Source: Dactylorhiza incarnata
Lineage: Eukaryota; Streptophyta; Magnoliopsida; Asparagales; Orchidaceae
Reading direction: 5' to 3'
Assembly: GCA_033032865.1 (NCBI GenBank)
Contig: JAWHQI010000072.1
Location: 10,062,001-10,126,000 of the forward strand
Length of the DNA stretch: 64,000 nucleotides
The notes under the pieces: model-generated
Database searches by the model: none
Seen by the model: the letters and a program-made list of their open reading frames with translations, nothing else
What the model was told of the DNA's origin: nothing
Shown here: one piece after another, positions 1 through 10,393 of the stretch
Layout: each line of letters begins with the position of its first letter
How positions within the stretch are numbered: position 1 is the first letter of the stretch
Made by a program: the position numbers and the translations under genes

Positions 1-51
1 CTCTCTCCTAGACTTGTCGTCGTACCTTGAGATCTCGAATTTTGCCGCCAT
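1..51 (-). CDS. copia gag, N-terminal 17 codons (partial)
   Basis: A minus-strand ATG at 51-49 opens a frame MAAKFEISRYDDKSRRE that runs off the window edge. Plant copia gag proteins commonly begin with a short MxxKFEI...F-G segment, and the start lies about 150 bases downstream of the LTR and PBS, where gag should start. It is too short for any domain call; position and the KFEI motif are the only support. The rest of gag-pol would lie to the left. Confidence 0.6.
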   Translation of the reverse strand, partial: MAAKFEISRYDDKSRRE

Positions 52-194
52 TGCTTTGCTCGCAGAGCTACTGGGCAATCTGAATAATGTTCACGGATCA
101 GATCTGAGAAGATAGGGAGCAGACCGATGTCGTCACCTACCGTTGACCCAAATCTAAAATCGGAACGTCCAGACGATCACCCCCGCGGAACCTA

Positions 195-206
195 GCTCTG
201 ATACTA
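195..206 (-). promoter_or_regulatory. primer binding site, tRNA-iMet type
   Basis: The minus strand reads TAGTATCAGAGC two bases inside the LTR end, one mismatch from the usual plant copia PBS TGGTATCAGAGC. Confidence 0.7.
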
Positions 207-208
207 AT

Positions 209-1176
209 TGTTATGAAATCGGATCGAGTACCGCGGTAGAGCAACCGAATAAATCGAGCAAAACAATTACGCAAAAATAAATAAACGAGAAAATTTCAAG
301 CACACACACAGACGACAAACAGAAATACGTGGTTCGGAGAGGAGCTCCTACGTCCACGGGGAAAGCGCGCCAGAAGAGATCCACTGATAAACTGAGGAGT
401 TACAGAGAGGTTACACAGAGACCAAATCACGGTCGTAGACAAACTCAAGGTTGGAGTCCCGGAAGTCGGCCGTCGAAATAGAGCCCGACCAGATGTCGCT
501 CCACCTGAAGCCGACTGGATGCGCCATCGTTAGTTCGGCCAGATGTCGATCTCGCCTGGACCGACCAGATTTGCCGCCGCTAGCACGACCGGATGCCGAT
601 CCCGCCTGGACCGACCGGAGTTGCCGCCGCTAGCACGTCCGGATGTCGATCCCGCCTGGATTGACCGGAGTTGGCGCCGCTAGCACGACCGGATGCTGAT
701 CCCGCTGGATCGACCGGAGTTGCCGTCGCTAGCACGACCGGATGCCGATCCCGCCTGGATCGACCAGAGTTGTCGCCGCTAGCACGACCGGATGCCGATC
801 TCTCCTGGATCGACCCCCTGATGTCGTTCTGTCTGGATCGACGCTGAAGCCGCCGCAACACCGCCCACAGAAGCCTCCTGCACCTCCTCCTCCTTGTCTC
901 TCGTGAATGTATCAGATTTCTCCTATTTTCGGCTATAACCGGCTCCTATATATATAATATGAGAATGCATCTCCACCATTAGGAAATAAACTCCTAAATA
1001 AGAGATAGCCAAATTTAGGCTTGACCAAAATAGGATAAACATCCTTGAGAAATATTCTCCACATAATGATATTCTTATATAGAGATAATCCTAAACTAGG
1101 AAAGAATTACTCCCACGTATCGGTGACATGACGCGATCCTAACGATCCAGGCGCGATGAGGTGTCATAATCTAACA
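209..1176 (-). repeat. 5' LTR of the left-edge copia element
   Basis: The 968-bp block has inverted ends TGTTA/TAACA, the PBS directly inside, and an AT-rich TATA-like stretch near 940-960 on the minus strand. It contains a 50-bp tandem array and a 'tacgtggttc ... ctacgtccacg' block near 327-358 that is shared with the fragment at 9564-9893. Confidence 0.75.
539..838. repeat. tandem array, 50-bp unit, about 6 copies, inside the LTR
   Basis: The block 'cgaccggatgccgatc' plus 'cgcctggaNcgacc' recurs at about 50-base spacing ('cctgga' near 555, 605, 655, 704, 753, 803). Open frames across it are by-products of the GC-rich repeat. Confidence 0.85.
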
Positions 1177-1260
1177 GGAAAAAACACATAATACATGAAG
1201 TATTAAGCTACTCGAATCATTTTTCTTAGAGGTTGAAAAGGAAAAATGATACCTTTTTTT

Positions 1261-1369
1261 AAAAAACTGTGGCATACATATAGCCAAATCCGGTATGCAT
1301 TTAACATCGCTCTTTCTAAAAAACTGTGGCCTGCGTATAGTCAAAACCGGCCTGCGTTTAACATCACTA
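1261..1369. repeat. two diverged direct copies of a ~55-bp unit
   Basis: Both copies begin aaaaaactgtggc and end with tttaacatc (1261-1317 and 1318-1369). Each contains a small internal dyad around 'ccggNatgc/ccggcctgcg'. The flanking 1177-1260 shows no gene. This could be the subterminal end of a DNA transposon, but no matching partner end was seen. Confidence 0.6.
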
Positions 1370-1373
1370 GTTA

Positions 1374-1389
1374 TCCTCCCTAGAAAATG
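1374..1389. repeat. left copy of flanking direct repeat (probable TSD)
   Basis: TCCTCCCTAGAAAATG is found here and again at 8368-8383, at the outer edges of the two TIRs. The nine bases TCCTCCCTA alone would fit the usual MULE TSD length. Confidence 0.7.
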
Positions 1390-1570
1390 TTTTGGTACAA
1401 GCTTGTACCATTCTCCCGTGCCCAAATGAATAGGGGTTTTCTCACTGGGTCCCACCCCTTTTTCCCCTTTCCCCCCAAATTTGCGATTTTCCCTCCTGAG
1501 CATTTCTTCTGCCGAGGTCGCTAGGGTTCTTTCACGCCGCCGGCACCTGGAGTAGCTAGATAGCTAGAGT
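1383..1570 (+). repeat. left MULE terminal inverted repeat
   Basis: The sequence from 'gaaaatgttttggtac' to 'ctagatagctagag' matches the reverse complement of 8183-8367 with few differences. It contains the palindrome ggtacaagcttgtacc near the tip. Confidence 0.88.
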
Positions 1571-1904
1571 TACTTCACGACGGAATTGAAATTTTAAGTC
1601 CTTCCCTTTCCCGTCAGCCCCATTTCGCCCAGCCGCTCAATCCTAGGGTTTCTTTACGACGGAAGGAGGCCATTACTGCTCCACCGTTCTCGGCAGCTCT
1701 TGTTCGACGTTCCCTAAAATGGGCGGCGCAACCGGAAAACGTTGATTTAGGCGTAGAAATCGAAGGAAAAAATCGGATTACCGCCATTTCTAGGTCTTGT
1801 TTGGCTTCCCCACTTGTTCAGCATTCCGAACCACGCCTCTGGGACGCCAGACATTGAAGAAACTTCCACCGGAGAACTTACGACATCATCAAGGTATAAT
1901 ATAC

Positions 1905-2415
1905 AGATTTTCATTCCATTCCAGTTTTAATTTTTGTTTTTCCAGTTTCATTCCAGTTGCAAAATCTGCTTATTATTTCAGCTTCTCTTGTAGTTATAGT
2001 CCAGTTTAATTCCAGTTACACCAAGGGCGACGTGCGTATGCTTGTTGCTCTTGTAGTTCAATTCTAGTTTAATTCCAGTCGTTGTTACTTGGCTAGCTGC
2101 CTCCCAGTTACATTCCAGTTATAAATGGTTTTATTCAAGTTGTGTTTCAATTCTAATTTGTTTATTCTTGTTTTAATTCCAGTTCAATTCCAGTTTAATT
2201 TCAGTCGTTGTTACATTGCAAGCGGCATGCCAGTTACATTCCAGTTACAAATGGTTGTATTCCAGTTGTGTTCCAGTTGTAGTATAATAGATGTGATTAT
2301 TCTTGTTGCTTTTGCAGTAACTGGATCTAGTTTAATTCCAGTCGTTGTTGTTTTGCTAGCATCATGCCATTTACATTTCAGTTAAAAATAATTTTATTTC
2401 AGTTGTGTTCCAGTT
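1905..2415 (+). repeat. subterminal 'attccagtt' repeats, left MULE arm
   Basis: The motif attccagtt/ccagttacattccag occurs more than 15 times, irregularly spaced, between the left TIR and the Ulp1 gene. It overlaps what would be the 5' untranslated or promoter region of that gene. A related motif set, attccaactg on the opposite strand, lies at 7735-7830 in the right arm. Confidence 0.7.
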
Positions 2416-2456
2416 GCAATATAAATTGAACCTTTGTTGTAACTTCCCGATCGCAG

Positions 2457-5000
2457 ATGCCAAGTTCTAGGTACTTATATAGCAGGTGTGTTATTAAGAC
2501 CTTCAAACAGAATGCTGTATGTACTCTCTGAGGACTCCCAAGAGACTCTTTCTGAAATGAGAATTCTCCAATTGCTTAGCATGCCTACTATCCAACAGAA
2601 TATTCCTCTTCTTTATTATATTATCAGGTCGTACTCTCCCAAGAGAAATGCCTTTCTCTTGGGTAATATTTATGTTAAACTAACTATCAATCATGTTGCA
2701 CTTATTTTGGGTCTTCCACAAAGGGGAAGAGAATTTCAATTTGAGAGAATTCCTTTGTCTAATTCCAAGCATAAGGACATGGTGCAAGAGTTAGCTAACC
2801 TCACAATAGAGGATGGGTCACTAACCCTAGAGGCAAGGAGAATAGATGCCCTTATTAAGTATGTGTTGGCAGTTTTATTCTTCCCTCTGAAAGGACTCAA
2901 AGTCCCAGCCTGCATTATGAACTTCAAGGGGTTGGGGGAATTTACAACTTTGAACTGACCGAAGGCCATACACACTTTCCTCCACTCCCATTTTGCTTCT
3001 ATGAGCCAAATTTCTGATGGAGAGGAGCTGTCAAATCTGGGTTACCTTGAGGGTTGCTCCGTTATTCTAGTGGTAAGAAACAACATACTACTTTGCTCTG
3101 TTATTCTAGTTATTTTATTCATTGCTTAAAGTTATTTCATATGATGCCATAGGTATGGTTTTTTGAGCATACCTCTTTAGCAGCGACATCGGCAGAAATG
3201 ACCACTCCCCGAATTCACCGATGGTCCTCCCAGCTTACTTATAGCGCATCGTACTGTTCAAAACTACGAGCCAGGCTGTCAAAGCGCCAGGCTGTAAGTA
3301 GTACATCGTTATTTCTTGAATTATTTATGTCAAGAACATATAACATTACGTGCTTGTTTGCGAGCAGGTGCGCAATGCTTTTGTTTATATATCGGTTGAG
3401 GAGCAAGATTTGCTCGGTGGAGAAGGAGAGGGAGACTCGTCAAGCTTTGAGGATGAGGAGGAGAGGAGAAGTGTGAAGAAGTTGAAGAGAGAAGAGGAGG
3501 AGAAAAGGGAGAAGAAGAGGTTGAGGAAGGAGAAGAAGAGGTTGAGAGAGGAGGAGGAGAAGAATGTGAAGGAGGAGAAGGAGGTGAAGAAGGAAGACAA
3601 GGGGAAGGAGGAGAAGGAGCTGAAGGAAGAGAGAAGGAGGGCAGAGAAGGAGAAGAGAGAGAAGAGAAGGGAGTCTCGATTTAAAAGCTACGTAGATGTG
3701 GCGGTCGGGCAACTTAAAAATTATATTAAGTCAAAATTTGATGCTTTGACGGGCCTATTAGGGACCAAAGGGAAGTCTTTAAAGGAGGATGAGAATGATG
3801 ATGAGGAAGCGAAGGAGGAGAAGAAGGTAGATGATGAGTTGAAGGATGAGAAGGAGGAGGGTGAGTTGAAGGAGGATGAGGTGAAGGAGGAGGAGGAAGT
3901 CAGCGTGATAAATGCTGATTCTGCCATAGTTTTAAGGAAACGAATGACACCGGTTAATGAGATACAGAAGAGGAGGGCTGTCTAAGAGAACTGGCAAATA
4001 TACCCGGGCCGAAGTGCAGTTTGTCCCCAAGATAGGGAAGTCATCCAGTTCGTGATGGACCGATACCCAAATCGGTACGTAAATTATTTGGTTTATTCAC
4101 ATGCATAGAAATACTCATGTTATTACCGAAATATGTTTTTCATAGAAATTTTCATGTTCTCTTCAGGGAGTCAATTGTTATTAAACGAGGTAATATTTTT
4201 ATTTCTCGATCGAGCTTAATTGATATCTTGGGGACCGGATGGGTGTGCTCCTCGCATTTGGACGCATACGCATACGTTCTAAATAGCCTGAAAGAGAAAG
4301 AGAGAAGTAACCTCATCAATTTTTTGTTCGTTTCTTCAAATCATGCGGTAAAGAAAGATACAACTTTAATCTTTAATGATTCTTCAAATTTCAATTTGTC
4401 ATATTTTTTGACGATTTTTGGTTTTTCCTGTATATATGCAGTACCACAAAAAATATGGCAAGAGCAGTCATCGACTAATAGAGCACATCACCAATGAGTC
4501 AGTTGGAGTGACTGATGTCATAGTAATACCATGTCATGTTGCCAGCCATTGGGTCTTGTTGGTTGACAATCTGGAAGATCGAAGCTGGGATTTCTATGAC
4601 TCGATGCCAAATCTCACGCACATGACACCAATGCGGGACCATGTACGTTACTTTATTACTAGATTAAATTATAACTGGATTATGACTCACTCTCTTATTT
4701 TCATTAACTACATATGTGCAGATGAGGTACCTCCAAGAAGATACATTTGATGTGCTTCCCGCAGACATAGCAAAATGGCCCTTACACGCAGTCACAGGGC
4801 TTCCTACACAGGAAACCGGCAACGACTGCGGGATTTTTGTGATGAAATATATGGAGGCCATTGTTGTTTCTAGACCAGTGGATTGGAGCACTCACAATGG
4901 TTGGGGGAAGGACATGTCGAGGATCCGGGCCACAGTTGTTGCGGCCTTTTGCAGGATCTTTCAATCATCATTGCTTAAAGATAATGGATTTAATTATTAA
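2457..5000 (+). pseudogene. MULE-borne Ulp1-like C48 cysteine protease gene, degenerate
   Basis: The family removes SUMO-type modifiers; in plant MULEs such genes carry an N-terminal mobile-domain-like region, a charged linker and a C-terminal Ulp1 domain. All three are visible. Exon 1 starts near ATG 2457 and contains PLLYYIIRSYSPKRNAFLLG. Exon 2 (3153-3293, WFFEHTSLAATSAEM) has good splice sites. Exon 3 (from 3368) encodes a long Lys/Glu-rich coiled-coil-like linker. Later exons (about 4441-4640 and 4722-5000) hold the protease triad: His in ASHWVLL, Asp in DFYDS, Cys in NDCGIFVMKY. Breaks: a shift near 2510 separates the likely start from the domain frame, TGA at 2956-2958 replaces the expected Trp of NWPKAIHTF, and at least two shifts lie between 3970 and 4040. 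The catalytic residues survive, so the decay may be fairly recent. Confidence 0.8.
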
Positions 5001-5432
5001 CATTTATGATTGACCTATTCTGTTGTTGTATTTATGATGAACAAAATCTTAGGATAATTTTGGAGTTAACATTGTGATAAATGATCTAATATATGATCTA
5101 ATTTTGGCGTTAACAATGTGATAAATTATGTAATATATGATCCAAGCCTTAGTTTTGGAATCTGGATCATGTAATCGAGTTGCATGCGCCAACTGCAATG
5201 TTCCAGACCATTGGATTTAAGGTCTGAAACATTGTTGTTTTATCTTGGATCAAGCAATGCCCGAATATAGAAGAATTAGTCAGCTGCAATGTTCCTGGAC
5301 ATATATACTCATAACCATAAAATTCCTTAGAAGCAGTAATATAAGCTATAGGATCTTCAAATCGGACTAATAAATATTCTATCGATTTACCACTTTAATA
5401 TATCGGGAATTGCAGAAAAATTATAACATCTA
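5001..5432. other. non-coding spacer between the convergent MULE genes
   Basis: An AT-rich stretch with no gene. It would hold the 3' ends of both genes. Two partial copies of 'gttaacaNtgtgataaatNatNtaatatatgatc' lie near 5063-5143, a short local duplication. Confidence 0.6.
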
Positions 5433-7715
5433 TCATCCGGGTGGGTCTCTGAAGTTCGGGTCAACGTTGTAGTTCAGGTAAGGCGGAGTCGTATCAACAA
5501 GAGCGGCAGAACTCTCTAGTGATATATGATCTATGAAGTTGTACTCCTTGGGCTCTTGTTTCAAGTTGTCCACAATAGGCTCTTTTCCCTTCGAATATGC
5601 TCTTGGCTCTGCAAAGGAAGAATTGGAAATTTTAAGGGAAGCAAATAATTTGAAATTTAAATATATAAACATTAGTAAGAAGGCTAACTTTTTCTATTAA
5701 TTGATTTCTCCCAATGACTCTTAGGCCGATTGTTTGATAGGCCTTTACGTCGCATTGCGGGTGGATCACGAACCATTTTATTTTGGTTGTCAATTTCACA
5801 AACTATTCCCTTTTTCATCCTCTCCTCTTTATCAACTATGTCCTCTGTCTTCCTGGCAACTTCAATCATGGCACTGTGCATGTACTCCTCGGCAATCTTG
5901 CAATCCTCTACCCGACGGGTGAGGTCATAGGTACACCTCATCATATGATTCTGAAACACCAAATTGGAATCTAAGTCATTCAAACTAACTTCTTTGGATA
6001 GATACAAACTCTTCTTTGCCTTTAGAGTGAATATGCTAAGTATGTATTGGGAAGGAATTTGCTTAACGTTAGCATGGTTATACACCCTTAGTATGTGTTT
6101 GCATAGTATTCCTTTTGTTTGAAAGCCTTTGCACTAATAGTCCACATCAAAATTTGCTGAATCGAGGGTTACAAACCAATGTTTAAGATCCTCTGTTGCG
6201 TCACAAAGTTGTGTAGCGTAGACAATGTGATTCTCATATATTCTGGATTCCTCTACAATACATACACCAATTGCGCCGTCCATAAATGCTTGCTCAAATA
6301 TGGAGAAGGTCTTTCAGGTGTATATTTTTGAAATTTGTTTGAGTTGCTGGCTATGCTAAATTTTTGGAGTTACACTACCATGTTTGCAGCAAAAGTCCTC
6401 ATCATGTTCGGCTCGACGCCAGCTTGCCGTCAATCTATCCAAACCAAGAAACATTCAACTAGTGAACTGGTTGCTTTAGAACAACCATGCAACACATTAT
6501 TGGCCGACTCACTTCTTTGTGTCGATAATATGTCAAGATCTAAACATGTTTTATTAAAGGTCGTCGACCACTTCATTCTTACCTTATATAGGTCCCGCAA
6601 CCACCTGTTATCCTCCAAGTTCCCTCTTGTTACCATATCGTTCCAACACTTCTCAAACTCAAGCTCAGAATCATATTTGCTTATGCATTGGTAAAAAAGG
6701 ATCGAATACCTCTATCATTATTGAAAGCAGGTACCTTTGACGAGACTTTTTTTGAGATGTGCCATTGACACAATCTATGCCGACTATTGGGAAGAGTTCT
6801 CTCAATGGCAACGACTATTGCTTGATCTTGATCTGTGAATATGGTGGTGGGTTGTTTCCCACCAACAAACCTCAAGAAAGTCTTGAACACCCAGCAAAAT
6901 GATTCAATGGTTTCCGTTGCTATGAAAGCTCCGCCAACAAATATATTCTGCCAGTGGTGGTTAATCGGAATAAAGGGTGCACAAGCCAAATTGTACTTAT
7001 TTAATTGATATGTTGTATCAAACACAATCACGTCGCCGAAACAATCATAATCGAGTTTGCTATGCCCGTCGATCCAAAAGAAACTAATCAGTATATTCAT
7101 TTCATCAGTTTGGATATCGAACGAAAACATATTATCCTCGGATTGTCTATCCTGCAATACTTTCGACATGCTGATAGCGTCTCCACTGTCTATTAGCACT
7201 TTTCTTTCACGTTGGACAAAATTATAGGCATCTGACTTACAAAATCCAACGTTTTCAACACCGCCAACCTCATCTGCAAGGAAGTTGTATGCATCGGTTG
7301 TTCTAATACCGACACCTGTCATATTTTTTAGGAGACAAGCTTGAACATTAGATATACTTCGATGAGATCTCAAAAGATGCTTGTCAATGTCTGATGCAAG
7401 TGAGTGATTATGTTCTTCGACGAACTTCGTAACCTCCCAATTCTTACCTTCTATGTCCGCATTAAAGTATATGCTGACAAGACAATCTGTGCGAGTATCC
7501 AGATTACGGTACTTTTTGGGTTCGTCATTGAGCAATTTGGACACCTTCAGACCGGCTTTTGCACAACTGTACCCTCGACCCTTAATAATTCGCGTGTGTG
7601 CCCAATACGTGATATTTTGCTTCCGCACACTAAACCCAGTTCTGTGGGCATAATCGCAGTACATAAAAATATGCTTCTTCCTCACTGTGCACGACTGAGA
7701 ATGATACAGTTTCTT
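5433..7715 (-). pseudogene. FAR1-type MULE transposase, degenerate
   Basis: This is the element's own transposase, related to the FHY3/FAR1 regulators derived from MULEs. In order on the minus strand: FAR1 DNA-binding domain (CDYAHRTGFSVRK, with EEHNHSLAS further on), MULE transposase core (FGDVIVFDTTYQLNKYN, first Asp; TIFTDQDQAI, second Asp; HRLCQWHI), the ES-rich segment TQRSESANNVLHG, a SWIM-type zinc finger region (CKGF...GILCKHIL), and the typical C-terminal RDPPAMRRKG...KSHWE. Breaks: a one-base shift near 7665-7669 (SEEEAY lies in the other frame), a one-base shift at the A-run 6693-6698, and an in-frame TAG at 6134-6136 in the SWIM finger. The last exon (5672-5433) ends in a stop. 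The true start was not located; an acceptor-like AG lies near 7715, so at least one 5' exon is probably upstream. Confidence 0.85.
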
Positions 7716-8182
7716 TCTGTCATTTAGGAGGATAATTCCAGTTGGAATTAATCAGATTACAGTTGGAATGAAACATATTACAGTTGGAATTACACAAATC
7801 CAGTTGGAATTTAAAGGGCTCCGGTTGGAACATAAACTTTGCAGTTCTACTTAGAAAACACATGAAAAGTGCAGATTTATAAATGCCAAAACGTAAAAGA
7901 AAGAACAAAAAGGAAAGTGTTTCCACATCCACACTGTAGAGTAAATAGTAAAAACTCGCATTGCCAAAATAATCGACGGAGGGTTTCTCATATGCTTCCT
8001 GCATGATGCCCAACTTCAGGAAAAACAGAACAGGGGAGCCTTGTAAATGACAGACTGATATTGGTGGTCGACGACCTAGATTCAGGTACTCCAACTCCTA
8101 GTTATCACGGAATCCAGAAAATCGCAACTCCTCCAGCTCCTAGTTATCACGGAATCCAGCTCCTCCAACTCCTCCAGCTCCG
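7716..8182 (-). other. right MULE arm: leader/promoter region of the transposase with subterminal repeats
   Basis: Five spaced copies of a cagttggaat-like motif lie at 7735-7830. The rest (7830-8182) has no recognisable domain; minus-strand open frames here lack family motifs. Near 8100-8170 there is a short duplication of 'ctcctagttatcacggaatcca'-like sequence. Confidence 0.5.
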
Positions 8183-8367
8183 CTCTAGCTATCTAGCTAC
8201 TCCAGGTGCCGGCGGCGTGAAAGAACCCTAGCGACCTCGGCGGAAAAAATGCTCAGGAGGGAAAATCGCAAACTTGGGGGGAAAGTGGAAAAATGGGTGT
8301 GACCCAGTGAGAAAACCCCTATTTATTTGAGCACGGGAGAATGGTACAAGCTTGTACCAAAAAAATT
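8183..8367 (-). repeat. right MULE terminal inverted repeat
   Basis: This is the reverse complement of the left TIR, reading inward from the right tip 'aatttttttggtacaagc'. Small differences from the left TIR, such as cggcgg versus ctgccg, indicate some age. Confidence 0.88.
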
Positions 8368-8383
8368 TCCTCCCTAGAAAATG
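8368..8383. repeat. right copy of flanking direct repeat (probable TSD)
   Basis: Identical 16 bases to 1374-1389. Confidence 0.7.
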
Positions 8384-8654
8384 GAGAACATTGTATGTAT
8401 AGAATTACAATTTCTGTGGATGATTTAATACATAAGCTATTAAATTGCAATCATCGATAAAAGATTGTATATAAACTGTTAAATTATATTTATAACAAAT
8501 TAACTATCATCGATAAAAGATTTTTAATATAGTTTTATTGCATCATCAGAGCAGGGATAATAATTCATTAAGATTACTTAAATATAGGCTTTATCATATT
8601 GCAAGATAACGATAACACGAAGACTACCAATAATAATATAATTAACCTAGCTTA
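8384..8654. other. AT-rich intergenic DNA
   Basis: No gene, TIR or repeat array seen. Confidence 0.6.
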
Positions 8655-9105
8655 GCTTCACCGTCCTACCATCAATTTATAACAAAGTTTCACCATCCTG
8701 CCATCAGTTTATAACAAAAGTTTCGCCATCCTACCATCAGTTTATAACAAAGTTTCACCGTCCTACCATCAGTTTATAATAATGTTTCACCGTCCTGCCA
8801 TCAGTTTATAACAAAGTTTTCCCATCCTGCAATGCCATCAGTTTATAACAAAGTTTTCCCATCCTGCAATCAGTTTATAACAATGTTTCACCGTCCTACC
8901 ATCAGTTTATAACAAAGTTTCACCGTCCTATCATCAGTTTATAATAAAGTTTCACCGTCCTGTCATCAGTTTATAACAAAGTTTCGCCATCAGTTTATAA
9001 CAAAGTTTCCCCATCCTGCCATCAGTTTATAATAATGTTTCACCTTCCTATCATCAATTTATAATAATGTTTCACCGTCCTACCATCAGTTTATCTAGCC
9101 AAATA
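8655..9105. repeat. minisatellite, ~32-bp unit, about 13 copies
   Basis: The unit is approximately 'caccgtcctaccatcag' followed by 'tttataacaaagttt'. Copies differ by substitutions (ccg/cca, acc/gcc) and a few are shortened or extended, for example near 8820-8850 and 8985. No spacers separate the copies. Confidence 0.9.
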
Positions 9106-9563
9106 TTATCATTACTATAGCCATCTGAATTTATTCAAATTATGCGAGTGAGTGCAAGCACACGCACACATAGCCAAACTGTCTCAATGTACCCATCGAC
9201 AACAGCAGCCAGCCGCGCACCGTTCCATGTGGAAGTGTGTGACGACGGCAATACTAAACCGATGCTCAATGTCTTCCGTAAGCAGTGCGACAGTAATGGA
9301 ATTGGATGGCCAGCGAAGATAAGCTATTGATACTGCGCTATGTTCCGTACGAACGATCGAGCGTCTGTACGTGCCGCATTGGGAGAATTTCGTATAATGA
9401 ATACTTTCTGGTTTATAATTCAGCGTGATTTATACTATCCCGAAAAATGTCATTAAAGAGATTAATTTGTACATGCTTAAATTTAATTATAAAAGCAGTG
9501 GATAAGATGTTGTTAATCTATCAAATATTTATGAAATACTCCAAGGAACCTCATATAATCAAC
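9106..9563. other. intergenic DNA, no gene seen
   Basis: A short open frame at 9142-9330 lacks any recognised motif and is not called. The rest is AT-rich. Confidence 0.5.
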
Positions 9564-9893
9564 TGTTGTGGACACGAGAGTAGAACGATCAAAGAAATAG
9601 AAAATTAAAACACATAACCCGTAAATTTATGTGGTTCATCTCAAGATGGGCTACGTCCACGAGCAGCAGCAGTCCGTTTTCACTAGATCAAGAACAGAGC
9701 CGTTATAAAGAAGTTGGCGGATTTCAAATTAATCCTAGAACTAGAAAAAGTTTATATAGTGTACCCATAGCAGAATGTTTGAGGCTAGTTACCCAATTTA
9801 GAACATCCATCTGTCCGACACAAGCAACGGAGCAGAATTGTCTATGTTTATATCTCTCTCTTTCCTCCATTTAAAAAAAAAAGTAGAGAAAAT
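9564..9893 (-). repeat. probable LTR fragment of a minus-strand copia-like element
   Basis: It begins TGTTGTGGACACGAG and contains 'atttatgtggttcatctc' and 'gggctacgtccacgag', the same signature as 327-358 in the left-edge LTR. No PBS precedes it, and it is cut at 9898 by the Tat-type insertion. It could be a truncated or solo LTR. Confidence 0.4.
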
Positions 9894-10003
9894 ATAATTG
9901 TTACAGTCAACGCATGATCGCCTGAGTTGAAGAAGCCGAAACCGCCCTTTCCGCCCCCAACACGCAAACACGCACGAAACGCACGGCGCGCCCCACCATG
10001 ACC

Positions 10004-10336
10004 GCACCCCACTATTGGGGTGCGATTAGCCCGCACCCCACTATTGGGGTGCGATTAGCCCGCACCCCACTAGTGGGGTGCGAATAGCCGCACCCCCCAT
10101 AGTGGGGGGTGCGGCCAAACCGCACCCCATGAGGGGTGCGCCAAGCCGCACCCCATGTGGGGTGCGACCAAGCCGCACGCAGGTGGGGTGCGGCCATGCC
10201 GCACCCCATGAGGGGTGCGGCCAAGCCGCACCCCATGTAGGGTGCGGCCATGCCGCACCCCTTTGGGGTGCGGCCAAGCCGCACCCCCTTGGGTGCGGCC
10301 GAGCCAAGCCGCACCCCATGTGGGGTGCGGCCAAGG
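10004..10336. repeat. array of about 12 GC-rich palindromes in the 5' LTR
   Basis: Each unit is an inverted repeat GCACCCC-(3-7 nt)-GGGGTGC, spaced every 25-30 bases and joined by 'ggccaagcc' or 'gattagccc'. Loops vary (actatt, atga, atgt, ttt) while arms stay paired. The homologous array in the 3' LTR is at 14886-15165. Confidence 0.92.
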
Positions 10337-10366
10337 CGCGCTCCCCCCTCAAGTACGGTCGCGTCG

Positions 10367-10393
10367 CCCCCCCCCCCCCCCCCCCCCCCCCCC
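10367..10393. repeat. poly(C) run of 27
   Basis: An uninterrupted C run in the 5' LTR, absent at the matching place in the 3' LTR (near 15183). Confidence 0.9.

Larger units (their letters stand above)
1..1176 (-). mobile_element. Ty1/copia LTR retrotransposon, 5' end only
   Basis: Read on the minus strand, an LTR beginning TGTTA and ending TAACA (1176 down to 209) is followed by a tRNA-iMet-type primer binding site (206-195), a leader, and a gag start codon at 51. The order LTR, PBS, gag is that of the 5' end of a copia element entering the window from the left. The TSD cannot be checked because the other end lies outside the window. Confidence 0.8.
1383..8367. mobile_element. Mutator-like element (MULE) with Ulp1 protease and FAR1-type transposase genes
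   Basis: The block is bounded by ~185-bp terminal inverted repeats (1383-1570 and 8183-8367) that share 'ggtacaagcttgtacc', 'gattttccctcctgagcat' and 'cgccgccggcacctgg' in inverse orientation. Directly outside both ends lies the same 16-base sequence, consistent with a MULE 8-11 bp TSD extended by chance or overlapping the TIR tip. Inside are a minus-strand FAR1/MULE transposase and a plus-strand Ulp1-like C48 protease gene facing each other. Plant MULEs carrying Ulp1-like genes are known (Kaonashi type). Both genes are broken, so this copy should not move by itself. Confidence 0.85.

Noticed and set aside
3385..3927. Minus-strand Ser/Phe/Leu-rich frames opposite the Ulp1 linker
   Set aside because: Antisense shadows of a Lys/Glu-rich coding stretch.
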